A stretch of 64,000 bases of DNA from Sphingobium sp. OAS761 (GCF_024168485.1 NZ_JALJVY010000010.1:124001-188000); one strand, 5' to 3'; shown: positions 17,481-26,958, counted from the first letter of the stretch. Numbers and translations: made by a program. Notes: generated from the sequence alone by a model not told the origin.

Positions 17481-18641
17481 TCACCGGGCCGCAGATGGCC
17501 AGAGCTTGTTCGCCCAGTCCACCACATCGGCGGCGAACAATTCCGGCTTTTCCATCGCTGCGAAATGGCCGCCGCCAGGCATGTCCGTCCAGTGCATCAG
17601 TTTGGCGGCAGTGAGTTCGACCCGGCTGCGCGGAGGCACGGGCAGCAGTGCGTCACACGGGAACGCCGCGATGCCCAGCGGAGTCTCGCACTTCTCGCCT
17701 TCCGCCAGTTCAGGCACGCCTTCCCGCACCATGCCGTTGTAGTAGAGTATGGAAGTTTCGAAGCTGCCGGTCATCACATAGAGCATGATGTTGGTGATCA
17801 GGTGATCGATGCCATAGACCGTCTCGAGATCGCCTTCCGACAGGTCCGACCAATCGTGGAACCGCTCAAGGATCCACGCGGCCTGTCCCAACGGGTTCCC
17901 GGCCGCCGCGTAGCTCAGCGACATCGGCTTCATCATCTGCACCATGCTGTAGCCGCTAAGCATCTGATACGCGATCGCGGACTTCTGCGCCCATTCCTGT
18001 TCCGCGTCGTTCTGGGGCGGCAGGGCCGAACGCAGCGCCACCGGCATGTTGAGGTGGATGCCCTTAACCGTGTTGCCATGGTTCAAGCCCAAATTGGCCG
18101 TGACGATGCTGCCCCAATCGCCGCCCTGCGCCAGATAGGTCGGATATCCCAGGACCTGCGTCATCAGCTTGTCCCACAATATCGCAGTCGCGCGAGGGCC
18201 CATGGGCTGCGCCGGCTTGCCGCTGAAGGCGTAGCCCGGCAGGCTCGGCAGCACGAGGTCGAACGCGTCCACGGCATTCCCGCCAAAGCGCGAGGGGAAA
18301 GCCAGACGATCGATCACGTCCCAGAACTCATAATAGGACCCCGGCCACCCATGGGTCATGATCAAGGGACGCTTCGTCGACCCTTCGCCCTTCACATGGA
18401 TGAAGTGAACCGACAGCCCGTCAATCTCGGCGGTGAACTGGGGGTAGCGGTTGAGCGAGGCGACCGCCGCCCTCCAGTCATAGTCGTGGACCCAATAATC
18501 CCTGAACCGGATCAGGAAGTCCCGATCGCATCCGAGCGACCAGCCCGCTCCCTCCGGGGCAGCGGGCACCACCGCATCGGCGAGACGCTTATGGAGGGCG
18601 TCAATCTCCGCCTCGGTCCAGTTCACGCTGAAAGATTCCAT
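17481..18641 (-). CDS. Epoxide hydrolase (EHN-type, alpha/beta hydrolase fold)
   Basis: 386 residues. The N-terminal EHN domain (SVNWTEAEIDALHKRLADAV) precedes an alpha/beta hydrolase core with oxyanion motif HGWPGS, nucleophile Asp175 in QGGDWGS and catalytic His359 in GGGHFAAMEKPELF. Should open an epoxide with water to give a diol; soluble. The ATG at 18641 has a GAGGAGGGAAG ribosome site. Its presence in the cluster suggests an epoxide intermediate from an oxygenase elsewhere in the genome. Confidence 0.9.
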   Translation of the reverse strand: MESFSVNWTEAEIDALHKRLADAVVPAAPEGAGWSLGCDRDFLIRFRDYWVHDYDWRAAVASLNRYPQFTAEIDGLSVHFIHVKGEGSTKRPLIMTHGWPGSYYEFWDVIDRLAFPSRFGGNAVDAFDLVLPSLPGYAFSGKPAQPMGPRATAILWDKLMTQVLGYPTYLAQGGDWGSIVTANLGLNHGNTVKGIHLNMPVALRSALPPQNDAEQEWAQKSAIAYQMLSGYSMVQMMKPMSLSYAAAGNPLGQAAWILERFHDWSDLSEGDLETVYGIDHLITNIMLYVMTGSFETSILYYNGMVREGVPELAEGEKCETPLGIAAFPCDALLPVPPRSRVELTAAKLMHWTDMPGGGHFAAMEKPELFAADVVDWANKLWPSAAR

Positions 18642-18765
18642 GAACTTCCCTCCTCATCAATCCGCACCGCTCAATGTCGTCATGCCCTCCGGCGCGACGA
18701 TCCCGAGCCACTCGACCTTCTTTCACGCAAGATGCCCCAACTCGCCCTTGCTTCAGGGAGCAAGC

Positions 18766-19920
18766 CTAGAGCGTCTCTTCTGTACCCCAGATCGTCACCG
18801 CCTGGCTCGACAGAACGCCCCCGTTGCCGTGCGCCAGGGCCAGTTTTGCGTCCGCGATCTGCCTGTCACCCGCCACTCCGCGCAACTGTGTGACGGCCTC
18901 CACCATCGTGAAGAGACCATACATGCCGGGATGGACGCAGGATAGGCCGCCGCCGTTGGTGTTCACCGGCAACCGACCGCCAGGGGCGATCGCCCCGTCA
19001 GCGACGAACCGCCCCCCTTCGCCCTTGGGACAAAAGCCGAGATCCTCCAGGAAAAGGATCGTGTTGATGGTGAAGGCATCGTAGAGTTCGACCACGTCGA
19101 TATCGGCAGGCTTGACGCCGGCTTGAGCAAAGGCGCGTGGAGCGGCGTCGCTGGCGGCTGTCAGCGTGACGTCCTTCAAAGTCGAGATATTGCGGTGCCA
19201 TGTCGCGTCGGCGGCGCCCAGCAGATAGGCGGGCCTGTTTGGCAAATCCCTCGCGCGATCCGAGCGGGTCATCACCACCGCCGCGGCGCCATCCGTCACC
19301 AGGCAGCAGTCCCGGACCGTCAGCGGATCGGACACCATGCGCGCATTCATCACATCGTCGATGGACAGTGGGTCGCGCATATAGGCATCGGGATTGAGCT
19401 GGGCCCATTTGCGCGCCGCCACCGCCACTTCGGCCAGTTGCTCGCGGGTGGTGCCATATTCGTGCATATGCCGCTTGGCCACGAGAGCATAAGAGGTCGT
19501 CGGATTGCGCGGCTTGTAGGGCGCCTCGAACGGGAACGGCGCTCCGCCACTGCGCACCAGGCCGCCGGCGCCCGATCGCTGATTGCTGCCGTAGCAGATC
19601 AGTACGGCGTTGCAGAGGCCGGCATCCAGCGCCAGCGCCGCCCACATGGCCTGGATCTGAAAGGCTGAACCGCCCGTGCGTGTCGTTTCGACGACGCGCG
19701 GCCGGATGCCGAGATATTCCGGTACGCTCATGGCGCTGAAGGGGTCTTCCGGAAGCATCGAAAAGACCGCGTCGATATCCGAGGGTGCGAGCCCGGCATC
19801 CGCGATGGCCGCGAACGCGGCCTTGGCGAGTAGCTCGATCGCCGAGTAGCCCGGTTTGGAGTCGATGCCGAAGGTCGCCGCGCCGACGACGGCGGCGCGC
19901 CCTCTTGGAAAGCCGGTCAT
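18766..19920 (-). CDS. Thiolase-fold protein lacking catalytic cysteines (Ltp2-like, putative retro-aldolase)
   Basis: 384 residues of thiolase fold. The nucleophile position is TRTGGSAF and the second cysteine position is AHGNGGVLSS, so neither Cys exists; NEAF is replaced by YDAFT. These are the changes of Ltp2-type steroid aldolases, which work with a DUF35 partner. A DUF35 gene lies immediately upstream with a four-base ATGA overlap, and ACAD, ECH and acyl-CoA synthetase genes follow in the same direction. The start at 19920 is set by this coupling; a longer in-frame extension upstream has no domain. Predicted role: cleaves a beta-hydroxy-acyl-CoA, releasing an acyl-CoA and a ketone or aldehyde. 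Not a thiolase by chemistry. Confidence 0.85.
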   Translation of the reverse strand: MTGFPRGRAAVVGAATFGIDSKPGYSAIELLAKAAFAAIADAGLAPSDIDAVFSMLPEDPFSAMSVPEYLGIRPRVVETTRTGGSAFQIQAMWAALALDAGLCNAVLICYGSNQRSGAGGLVRSGGAPFPFEAPYKPRNPTTSYALVAKRHMHEYGTTREQLAEVAVAARKWAQLNPDAYMRDPLSIDDVMNARMVSDPLTVRDCCLVTDGAAAVVMTRSDRARDLPNRPAYLLGAADATWHRNISTLKDVTLTAASDAAPRAFAQAGVKPADIDVVELYDAFTINTILFLEDLGFCPKGEGGRFVADGAIAPGGRLPVNTNGGGLSCVHPGMYGLFTMVEAVTQLRGVAGDRQIADAKLALAHGNGGVLSSQAVTIWGTEETL

Positions 19921-20309
19921 GCCGACGCTCCTTCGACAGGTTGAAAGAGCACGGCCGGGACGCCGTCCACATCGCCTATTCTGGCCTGGAGCGGCATGCC
20001 GATGGACAAGGTTTCCGGATGGCAATCGATGAGCCGGCTCATCATGCGCACCCCTTCGTTCAGGTCGACGAGCGCAATGATGTAATCGGCCGCCGGCGGC
20101 TTGTTGCGGACCACGGTGAACGAATAGAGCGATCCCGCGCCAGACGCCTCGACCCACTCCAGATCGTCCCGGCCGGTAACCGGCTGCGCGACGCGCGGGA
20201 AAAATACCGCCTCGCCGGTCGATGCCGAACGCTGCACCATGAACCGCCCCTCCGCAAGGAAGGCGGCATATTCCGCTTCGGGATGGACGGATTTGATGGG
20301 TATGGTCAC
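19917..20309 (-). CDS. DUF35 OB-fold protein without zinc-ribbon cysteines
   Basis: 130 residues. It has the C-terminal OB-fold part of DUF35 proteins (ASGAGSLYSFTVVRNKPP, then YIIALVDLNEGVRMMSRL), but the usual N-terminal Cys4 zinc ribbon is gone: the CxxC site reads RSASTG and no second pair exists. Partner of the thiolase-fold gene it overlaps, probably as an Ltp2/ChsH2-C-type complex. GTG start at 20309 with AGGAAGGGAG just before it; the upstream acyl-CoA synthetase gene ends 25 bases away. Confidence 0.85.
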   Translation of the reverse strand: MTIPIKSVHPEAEYAAFLAEGRFMVQRSASTGEAVFFPRVAQPVTGRDDLEWVEASGAGSLYSFTVVRNKPPAADYIIALVDLNEGVRMMSRLIDCHPETLSIGMPLQARIGDVDGVPAVLFQPVEGASA

Positions 20310-20333
20310 GCTCCCTTCCTCATGCCGGATCGA

Positions 20334-22463
20334 TCAATGGTGATCATGGGTGACGGCGTGCGCGTTGGGATCGATCGCCACGGCAAGGGCATCGACGGCG
20401 ACGACGCCATCCCCTTCAGGATAGACGAACACCGGGTTGAAATCGATTTGCTCGATCCTGGTCTCCGTACGGGCGAGTTCCGAAACGCGGGAGACGAGCT
20501 TGGCGAGCGCATCGATGTCCGCCGCCTTCTGACCGCGAACACCCTTGAGGATCGCCGCGGTCTTCAGGCTGAGTATCAGGCGTCTGGCTTCATCGGGGCT
20601 GATCGGCGGCGGCGCGAACACCACGTCCTTCAGCACTTCGAGATAGATTCCGCCCGAGCCGATCATCACCAATGGCCCGAAGTCGGGATCGCGGATGACG
20701 CCGATCACCACTTCGTGACCCTTGGGCATCATCTTCTGGATGAGTATCCCCTCGATCTTCGCCTCGGGATCATAGGCTTCGGCGTTCGCCATGATCTCGT
20801 CGAAAGCGGCCTCGACTTCGCCTTCGCGCACGCCGAGCCTGACGCCGCCCGCCTCGGTCTTGTGCGAGATATCGGGCGACTGGATCTTGAGCACGACCGG
20901 AAAGCCCATGGCGCTTGCTTCGCGCGCTGCCGCATCACGGTCCTTCGCCAATGCCGTAGGCGGAATGGGGATGTCATAGGCGGTGATGAGCGCAGCGGTG
21001 TCCGCTTCGTCCAGAACGCCTGGCTTCAACGCCACCAACTGGGGCGCGGCAGCAGGCGGGATCGCGCCGCGCCGCTGCCAGTCGGCCTGGAAGGCGGCAT
21101 AGCGGCCGATGCCTTTCAGCGCGGCCGCGCAGCCGGTGTAGCTGTGGAAGCCTTGCCCGCCCAGATCGGCCAGCGCCGCCATATTCTCCGCTATCGGAAC
21201 GATATGCGACGTGAACAGGATCGGCTTTCTGGCCCGGGCGAGGACGGGGCCTAGGATGTCCGCGAGCTTGGCAATGCGATTGGAAGCATGAAGGCCGATG
21301 TTGACGATGAAAGCGTCCACCTCGTCGCTATCCTGGAGCCGCTCCAGAACATGAACAAGTGGGACGCCGCCCGCCTCGACCGCATTCGCCGTCACGTCCA
21401 CGGGATTGGCGGTGGAACCGAATTCGGGAATCCATTGCGACAGGTCGGCCTGCAACGCCTCGCTCAGGACGGGCACGTCAAGACCGGCGATTCCGCACAG
21501 GTCGGCCGCCCAGCCGCCTGCGCCGCCGGACGTCGAGACGATCGCCACCTTGTCGATCGGCACGTGGGGGAAACGCGCCAGCGCCGCCGCCACGGACAGA
21601 AGCTCCTCCTGATCGAACACGCGAATGACGCCATACCGTTCGAACACTGCATCATAGGCCGTATCCGCCCCCGTCAGATGCGCGGTGTGGGAAACGGCCG
21701 CCCGCTGGCCCGCCTCGGAACGACCGATCTTCATCATGACGATCGGCACGCCCTTGTCGGCGGCCTTGCTCGCCACCTCGGCGAAGCGGGCCGGCGACTT
21801 CAGTCCCTCGATGAACATGATGAGGACGCCGGTTTCGCCCTCGTCGAGAAGATGATCGACGAAATCGAGACTCTCAAGATCGCCCTCATTGCCTGTCGTG
21901 ACGACTGCGTGGAAATCCAGATTTTCGCGAATGCCGCGCCCGAAAAGCGCGAAGCCAAGGCCGCCCGACTGCGAGACGATCGACACCTTGCGGCCGGGCC
22001 GCCTTGGCGGTCGTCCGGCGGCCAGCGCAGCGTCTGCCACTGCCGCAAAAGTCGCGGCGGCTCCGTCGAGCGCGATATAGCCCTCGCAATTGGGACCCAT
22101 ATAGCGAAGGCCGCTATCGCCGATGGCGTCGGCCAGTTCGTCCATGTCAACGCCGGACGACAGAATGACCGCCGCCTTCGCACCGGCACTCACCGCTTCG
22201 CGCACTACGCCTGGCACCGTCGGGCCTGGCGTGGCGATCATCACGAGATCGGCGCCGCCGGGAATCTGCGTCAGATTAGTGTAAGCCGTCTGTCCCTGAA
22301 TGATCCCGCCCTTGGGATGCACCGGATGGACCGGCCCGGCATACGCGCTTGCCAATGTGATTTTCAAAAGCTTGCCGCGCATCTTGGCCGGATCGTCCGC
22401 CGCTCCGACAACGGCGATACTGCGGGGATTGAAGAAGCTCTGAAGCACCGATGTCTTTTCCAT
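20334..22463 (-). CDS. NDP-forming acyl-CoA synthetase (acetate-CoA ligase family)
   Basis: 709 residues. In order: CoA-binding domain (about 5-110; FNPRSIAVVGA), succinyl-CoA-ligase-like domains with SQSGGLGFALF and the active-site His259 in AAVSHTAHLTG, and an ATP-grasp domain in about the last 230 residues (KPEAGG-like: KTEAGGVRLGV). It activates an acid to its CoA ester using ATP, giving ADP and phosphate. ATG at 22463. Sits in the leftward gene run 18766-26679, so it probably supplies the CoA substrate for the acyl-CoA dehydrogenase pair, although transcription order puts it after those genes. A similar gene is at 26959. Confidence 0.92.
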   Translation of the reverse strand: MEKTSVLQSFFNPRSIAVVGAADDPAKMRGKLLKITLASAYAGPVHPVHPKGGIIQGQTAYTNLTQIPGGADLVMIATPGPTVPGVVREAVSAGAKAAVILSSGVDMDELADAIGDSGLRYMGPNCEGYIALDGAAATFAAVADAALAAGRPPRRPGRKVSIVSQSGGLGFALFGRGIRENLDFHAVVTTGNEGDLESLDFVDHLLDEGETGVLIMFIEGLKSPARFAEVASKAADKGVPIVMMKIGRSEAGQRAAVSHTAHLTGADTAYDAVFERYGVIRVFDQEELLSVAAALARFPHVPIDKVAIVSTSGGAGGWAADLCGIAGLDVPVLSEALQADLSQWIPEFGSTANPVDVTANAVEAGGVPLVHVLERLQDSDEVDAFIVNIGLHASNRIAKLADILGPVLARARKPILFTSHIVPIAENMAALADLGGQGFHSYTGCAAALKGIGRYAAFQADWQRRGAIPPAAAPQLVALKPGVLDEADTAALITAYDIPIPPTALAKDRDAAAREASAMGFPVVLKIQSPDISHKTEAGGVRLGVREGEVEAAFDEIMANAEAYDPEAKIEGILIQKMMPKGHEVVIGVIRDPDFGPLVMIGSGGIYLEVLKDVVFAPPPISPDEARRLILSLKTAAILKGVRGQKAADIDALAKLVSRVSELARTETRIEQIDFNPVFVYPEGDGVVAVDALAVAIDPNAHAVTHDHH

Positions 22464-22687
22464 CTCTAAATCCAGATGGCCTGTTCCGTGCAGCCATCGC
22501 CTAAGACAAGCAGAGCCGCCATAGCATCACATATGCATTGCCGAGCCGGGCGACGACCCGGGAGTGGCGCAGGGTTGATCGCGGTCCGTTCGGTTAAGGC
22601 GCACAGCAATGGGGGGTGGACTTCGTCGGAATCATCCGACCTGGACCATCATCCGCTATGGAGCCAGTGCGTCACTGCATCGCGTGC

Positions 22688-23491
22688 TCAGTCACCCGTG
22701 AAGCTGGGCGCGCGCTTGGCCAATATGGCATCGATCGCCTCGGCATGGTCGCGGCTGATGTTGGAGAGGCCTTCATAGGCCATGCCGGCATCCATCATCG
22801 ACTGCGCAAGCTGGCGCAAAGGCTGATTGATCGCGGTCTTGGTGCCGTAGATCGCATTGCTGGCCGACGAAGCCAGCTTGGCCACCCAACGCTCCGCCAC
22901 GTCCTGCATGGCTTCGAACGTGGGCGCGGATTCGGCGATGAGGCCCAGCTCAGCCGCTTCCTTGCCCAGGATCGGATCCCCCAGCAGCAGGAACTTGCGC
23001 GCCTTCGCATAGCCCATCTGCTGCGGCCAGATCAGCGAGCCGCCATCGCCGGCCACCAGGCCGATATTGACGTGCGGATCGGCGATCTTGGTGTCGTCGG
23101 TGGCGACAACGAGGTCACACAGCAGCGGCAGCGTTGCCCCCAGGCCCATGGCCGCGCCGTGCAGCTTCGCGACCGTCGGCTTGGGGCAATCGAGAACGGT
23201 GTAGACCAGCCGGCGCGAACCCCAGAGATTCCTGAAGAACTCGCCCGGATCGTCGACCTTGCGCTTCATCTGCGCGAAATCGCCGCCGCCGCAGAACACC
23301 TTGCCCTCGCCCGCCAGCACGACCACGCGGACGCGATGGTCGAAACTCGCGGCCTGGAAAGCGTCCGAAATCTGTTCGTTCACCGGGTCTGTGATGATGT
23401 TGCGCTTCTCGGGATTGTTGAGCGTGATGCGCAGGACGGCGCCGTCTAGCTCAACCTTGATGAGATCGAAGCGCGAATAATCGGTCGTCAT
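22688..23491 (-). CDS. Enoyl-CoA hydratase/isomerase-family protein without the canonical Glu pair
   Basis: 267 residues of crotonase fold with oxyanion segments GKVFCGGGDF and HGAAMGLGAT. The two catalytic Glu positions of rat hydratase (Glu144 and Glu164) are Thr120 and His140 here; an Asp149 in VAGDGG is kept. So this is probably not a classical hydratase; a different lyase, isomerase or decarboxylase reaction is possible. Relatives with a PHVNIGLVAGDGG stretch exist in actinobacterial fatty-acid or steroid clusters (from memory). ATG at 23491, GGAG ribosome site; 34 bases after the upstream acyl-CoA dehydrogenase beta gene. Confidence 0.88.
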   Translation of the reverse strand: MTTDYSRFDLIKVELDGAVLRITLNNPEKRNIITDPVNEQISDAFQAASFDHRVRVVVLAGEGKVFCGGGDFAQMKRKVDDPGEFFRNLWGSRRLVYTVLDCPKPTVAKLHGAAMGLGATLPLLCDLVVATDDTKIADPHVNIGLVAGDGGSLIWPQQMGYAKARKFLLLGDPILGKEAAELGLIAESAPTFEAMQDVAERWVAKLASSASNAIYGTKTAINQPLRQLAQSMMDAGMAYEGLSNISRDHAEAIDAILAKRAPSFTGD

Positions 23492-23524
23492 GGGGTAATC
23501 TCCAAATGGGGGTCAAGCCAGAAC

Positions 23525-24679
23525 CTAAGCAGCCGCCTGATCGGGAAGCGGAGAGGTCAGCGCGCCGAAGCGCCGGGCGTGGAAGGCCGTGTCGCCAAAC
23601 AGCTGGTTGATGACATTCAGGCGAATATAGTGATGGCCGATGTCCAGCTCCTCCGAGACGCCCATGCCGCCGTGCAACTGCACGGCCTGATAGCCCACGA
23701 ATTTGGCGGAGCGCCCGACCTGCACTTTAGCGGCCGAAGCCATCCGCCTTCGCTCGATTGCGTCGCCGTCAAGCGACATCGCCGCCACCAGCGCCATCGA
23801 CTTGGCTGTCTCGGTCTGAATATACATGTCGGCCATGCGGTGCTGGAGAACCTGGAACTTGGCGAGCGGAGCACCGTACTGAATACGGGTGCGGGTATAT
23901 TCCGCGGTTGCGGGGACCAGATACTCCATAGACCCGATCGCTTCGTTACACACCGCGACCACGCCATGATCGAGCGCGGCCTCGACCAGGGGGACCGCAT
24001 TGTCTACGGGGCCGATCAGGTTGTCGCTGGAAAGGGCAACATTCTCCAAAACCAGCTCGGCCGCGCCGAATGCGTCGATCGTCCGCAAGGCCCGGCGCGA
24101 TACTCCCGCCTTGCCTGCATCGACGAGGAACAGGGTCACGCCCTCCCGGTCGCCTACCGCGCCGGCCGTCCGCGCCGCGACGATGAACCGGGTCGCCCGG
24201 TCGCCATTGAGAACCACGGGCATGCGGCCGGAAACCAACCAGTCACCCCCGCTGCGCGTCGCGGCGAAGCTGGTGTCCTGCGGACTATGCATCAGGTGCG
24301 TACTGCCCGCGGCAAGCGCCAGTTGCGCTTCGCCGGCGATGACGTTCGCGATCGCCGCTTCCCGGCTACCGCCTTCCATGCCGCCGGCCACAATCCGCCC
24401 GCCTATGATCGCGGTATAGAGATAGGGCTGGGTAACCAGATGACGGCCCAGGCGGTTCATGACGACCATCGCATCGACCATGGAGGCGGCAAATCCCCCC
24501 TCCTCTTCGGTGAAGGCCGCGCCCATCAGGCCCAGTTCCGCCATTTCGCGCCAAAGCGCAGCCTCGGCGGCGGGATCTTTCAGCAGCTTCTCCCGCGTCG
24601 CAAGATCATGCTTGTCCGAGAGGAAGCGATCGACCGTATCGAACAGCATCCGCTGATTGTCGTCGTAGTTGAAATCCAT
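23525..24679 (-). CDS. Acyl-CoA dehydrogenase, beta-type subunit
   Basis: 384 residues of acyl-CoA dehydrogenase fold. It carries the R-x-Q-Y-G flavin-contact motif (TRTRIQYGAPLAKFQ) and ends VQLHGGMGVSEELDIGHHY, but I see no helix-G Glu of the large subunit type. The upstream gene (24692) has the Glu and lacks this Arg motif. This division matches the alpha2beta2 dehydrogenases of steroid degradation, one FAD per alpha/beta dimer. Starts 12 bases after the alpha gene, so expressed and assembled together. Substrate unknown. Confidence 0.9.
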   Translation of the reverse strand: MDFNYDDNQRMLFDTVDRFLSDKHDLATREKLLKDPAAEAALWREMAELGLMGAAFTEEEGGFAASMVDAMVVMNRLGRHLVTQPYLYTAIIGGRIVAGGMEGGSREAAIANVIAGEAQLALAAGSTHLMHSPQDTSFAATRSGGDWLVSGRMPVVLNGDRATRFIVAARTAGAVGDREGVTLFLVDAGKAGVSRRALRTIDAFGAAELVLENVALSSDNLIGPVDNAVPLVEAALDHGVVAVCNEAIGSMEYLVPATAEYTRTRIQYGAPLAKFQVLQHRMADMYIQTETAKSMALVAAMSLDGDAIERRRMASAAKVQVGRSAKFVGYQAVQLHGGMGVSEELDIGHHYIRLNVINQLFGDTAFHARRFGALTSPLPDQAAA

Positions 24680-24691
24680 GACCCTACCCCC

Positions 24692-25879
24692 TCAGACGTT
24701 AAGCACGCGCCGAGCGATGATGTTGCGCTGGATTTCCGAACTGCCGCCGTAGATCGTCAGCTTGCGCTTGTCGAAAAACTGCTGCGCCATGTGCTCCAGC
24801 TCGACCGGCACCACAGGCGGGCCGCCTTCGGGCAGATGGTAGGGATGCACCATGCCTTCGGCCTCGGCCATCTCCATCAACAGCTCGGTCAAGGCCTGCA
24901 TGATCTCGCCGCCCCGTACCTTGATGACGGACACTTCCGGTCCCGGTGCTTTGCCTGAAAGTTCGTCCGAAAGGACGCGATAGGTCGTGTAGCGCAGCGC
25001 CAGCAGGTCGGTCTCCACCTCGGCGACGCGCTGGGCCAGCACGGCATTCTCGCTGCGGGGACGTCCATCAGGGCCGGTCTCGTTCAGCCGAGCGCGTACT
25101 TGGCGGGCGAAGGCCATGTTGACGCCGATCCACGCGCCCATCAGCCGCTCGTTGCCGAGCAGGAACTTGGTGATGTCCCACGCGCCGCCTTCGCGTCCGA
25201 CCAGGTTGGTGACCGGAACGCGCACATCCTCTATCTGCACTTCGTTGACCGACAATGAGTGGCCGAGCGTGTAGATCGGGCTGATCGTCACGCCAGGCTG
25301 CTCCATATCGACCAGTAGGAAGGAGATGCCAGCCTGCTTGGGGCCATCCGTCGATGTCCGGACGAGGCAGAATATCTTGTTCGAGACATGGGCGTAGCTG
25401 GTCCAGAGCTTGGTCCCGGTCACGACATAGTCGTCGCCGTCGCGCACCGCGCGCATCTGCAGATTGGCCAAATCGGAGCCGGCCTGCGGCTCCGAAAATC
25501 CCTGACACCACCAATCCTCGCTCGACAGGATGCGCGGCAACAATTCCGCCTTCTGCTCGGGCGTGCCGAATTCGATGAGGACCGGACCCAGCAGGTCCTG
25601 CGACACATGGTTGAGGCGCGGCGCGCCCGCAAGACCCGATTCCTCTTCCCAGATGAACCGTTCCATCGGACCCCAACCGGGACCACCATGCTCCTTGGGC
25701 CAGAGCGGCACATGCCACCCCTTCTCCTTCAGCAGCGAATGCCAATGGATATGCTCTTCCTTGGAGAGCTTGTCGCCGGCCAGCGTCTTGCGGGCATAGT
25801 CCGCTGGCAGCTTTTCCGCGAAAAAGGCGCGGATCTCTGCTCGCAACGCTTGCACCTTGTCGTCCAGGACCAAGTCCAC
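24692..25879 (-). CDS. Acyl-CoA dehydrogenase, alpha-type subunit
   Basis: 395 residues. FAD/substrate segments QGFSEPQAGSDLAN and VTGTKLWTSYAHVSN are typical of ACADs. Helix G carries GNERLMGAW, whose Glu is the likely catalytic base (isovaleryl-CoA dehydrogenase position). The C-terminus IYGGSSEIQRNI lacks the YEG Glu of medium-chain enzymes. GTG start at 25879 with AAGGAG upstream. First of the alpha/beta pair with 23525 in the leftward gene run; removes two hydrogens from an acyl-CoA to a 2-enoyl-CoA. Confidence 0.92.
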   Translation of the reverse strand: MDLVLDDKVQALRAEIRAFFAEKLPADYARKTLAGDKLSKEEHIHWHSLLKEKGWHVPLWPKEHGGPGWGPMERFIWEEESGLAGAPRLNHVSQDLLGPVLIEFGTPEQKAELLPRILSSEDWWCQGFSEPQAGSDLANLQMRAVRDGDDYVVTGTKLWTSYAHVSNKIFCLVRTSTDGPKQAGISFLLVDMEQPGVTISPIYTLGHSLSVNEVQIEDVRVPVTNLVGREGGAWDITKFLLGNERLMGAWIGVNMAFARQVRARLNETGPDGRPRSENAVLAQRVAEVETDLLALRYTTYRVLSDELSGKAPGPEVSVIKVRGGEIMQALTELLMEMAEAEGMVHPYHLPEGGPPVVPVELEHMAQQFFDKRKLTIYGGSSEIQRNIIARRVLNV

Positions 25880-25908
25880 GTCCGTAACACTCCTTGATTG
25901 ATCGCGCC

Positions 25909-26679
25909 CTACAGGCCCCGGAATACCGCCGGCCGCTTCTCACGAAAGGCGGCGCGACCTTCGGCATAGTCCTGTGAAAGTGTAAGCTGGGGCTGCTCAT
26001 GGGCTTCGGCTTCAAGCACCGCGTCGAGGGAGGTCTTTCCGTCCAGCAGGCGCTTGGTCGCCGCGAGCGACAGCGGCGCCGTGGCGGCGTAACGCTCGCC
26101 CGCGGTCAGGGCATGCTGGAGCGCCGTTCCGGTCGGCACCAACTGATCCACAAGGCCGATGGCCAGGGCTTCTTCGCTATCAACGTCGCGGCATGTCAAA
26201 AGGATGTCGCGCGCGCGCGCGGCGCCCACGCGCTGCGGCAACGTCCAGCACAGACCCGCGTCCGCCATCAGGCCAACCTTGCCGAACGAAGCGCCGAAGC
26301 GCGCGCTTTCGGCCGCGACCACATAATCGCAAGCCGCGGCAAGCGAGAAGCCGGCGCCAAAAGCGATACCCTCCACGGCGGCTATCGACGGCTTGGGACC
26401 CGCGTAAAGCAGCTTGGCGATCTGTTGGAGCACCGCCACGTTCCGCCGGGTCCGCTGGGGATCGGGCTCAGCATCGGGCTTGAGGCGTCCGCCCGAGCAG
26501 AAGTGCCCGGCAGCGCCGGTCAGGACGACCAAGCGACAAGCCGCCTCCTCGCTGACATCCCGCAGGTGAGCCAGCAACGCCTCACGCATCTCCACGGAGC
26601 AGGCGTTGCGAAATGCTGGTGCGTGAAGCGTCAGGATCGCGGCACCGTCCCTGTCCTCGCGGAAGACCGCGTCATTCAT
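25909..26679 (-). CDS. Enoyl-CoA isomerase-like protein (PaaG-type crotonase fold)
   Basis: 256 residues. The oxyanion hole segments are GAAGHFCSGGRL and GIAFGAGFSLAAACD. Both hydratase Glu positions are non-acidic (Phe and Phe/Ser in GAGFSLA and FGASFGK), while an Asp is kept in GLMADAGL, as in PaaG-type delta-3/delta-2 isomerases. Predicted to shift double bonds in enoyl-CoAs or act on a related ring intermediate. ATG at 26679. Probably first gene of the leftward gene run; the divergent acyl-CoA synthetase starts 279 bases away. Confidence 0.87.
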   Translation of the reverse strand: MNDAVFREDRDGAAILTLHAPAFRNACSVEMREALLAHLRDVSEEAACRLVVLTGAAGHFCSGGRLKPDAEPDPQRTRRNVAVLQQIAKLLYAGPKPSIAAVEGIAFGAGFSLAAACDYVVAAESARFGASFGKVGLMADAGLCWTLPQRVGAARARDILLTCRDVDSEEALAIGLVDQLVPTGTALQHALTAGERYAATAPLSLAATKRLLDGKTSLDAVLEAEAHEQPQLTLSQDYAEGRAAFREKRPAVFRGL

Positions 26680-26840
26680 GTCTTGATAAACAGATATCTC
26701 GCTTACCCCGCCTATCCCGTTAATCGGTCATCACGCGCTGATGGTTGCCAAGAACATGGCACCCATGCCGTCGGGCGATCGATTATCGAACCTCCGCAGG
26801 GTCGTATATCTCGGCTCTGGGCTTAGCATATATGTGCTCC

Positions 26841-26853
26841 TTCACTGTGTGAA
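26841..26853. promoter_or_regulatory. Inverted repeat TTCACTGTGTGAA in divergent promoter region
   Basis: Perfect 5-base arms TTCAC / GTGAA with a 3-base spacer in the gap between the divergent ECH (26679) and acyl-CoA synthetase (26959). It has the same 13-base length and arm spacing as TTACACTGTGTAA at 12434 and shares 8 of 13 bases. A second imperfect palindrome, AGCATATATGTGCT, lies at 26825-26838. May be a related or different operator. Confidence 0.4.
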
Positions 26854-26958
26854 TATTGGCTTGCGACGAAGATGCGGTCAGTGCCGCCCGGCGGCGCACG
26901 GTCAAGCGAGCGCCCGTTGACGCGGACGGACTGGCCCATGAAGGATTGTCGAACCGAG

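Noticed and set aside
22278..22284. GTGTAAG resembling a half-site of TTACA-N3-TGTAA
   Set aside because: Inside the coding sequence of the acyl-CoA synthetase, without a left arm.
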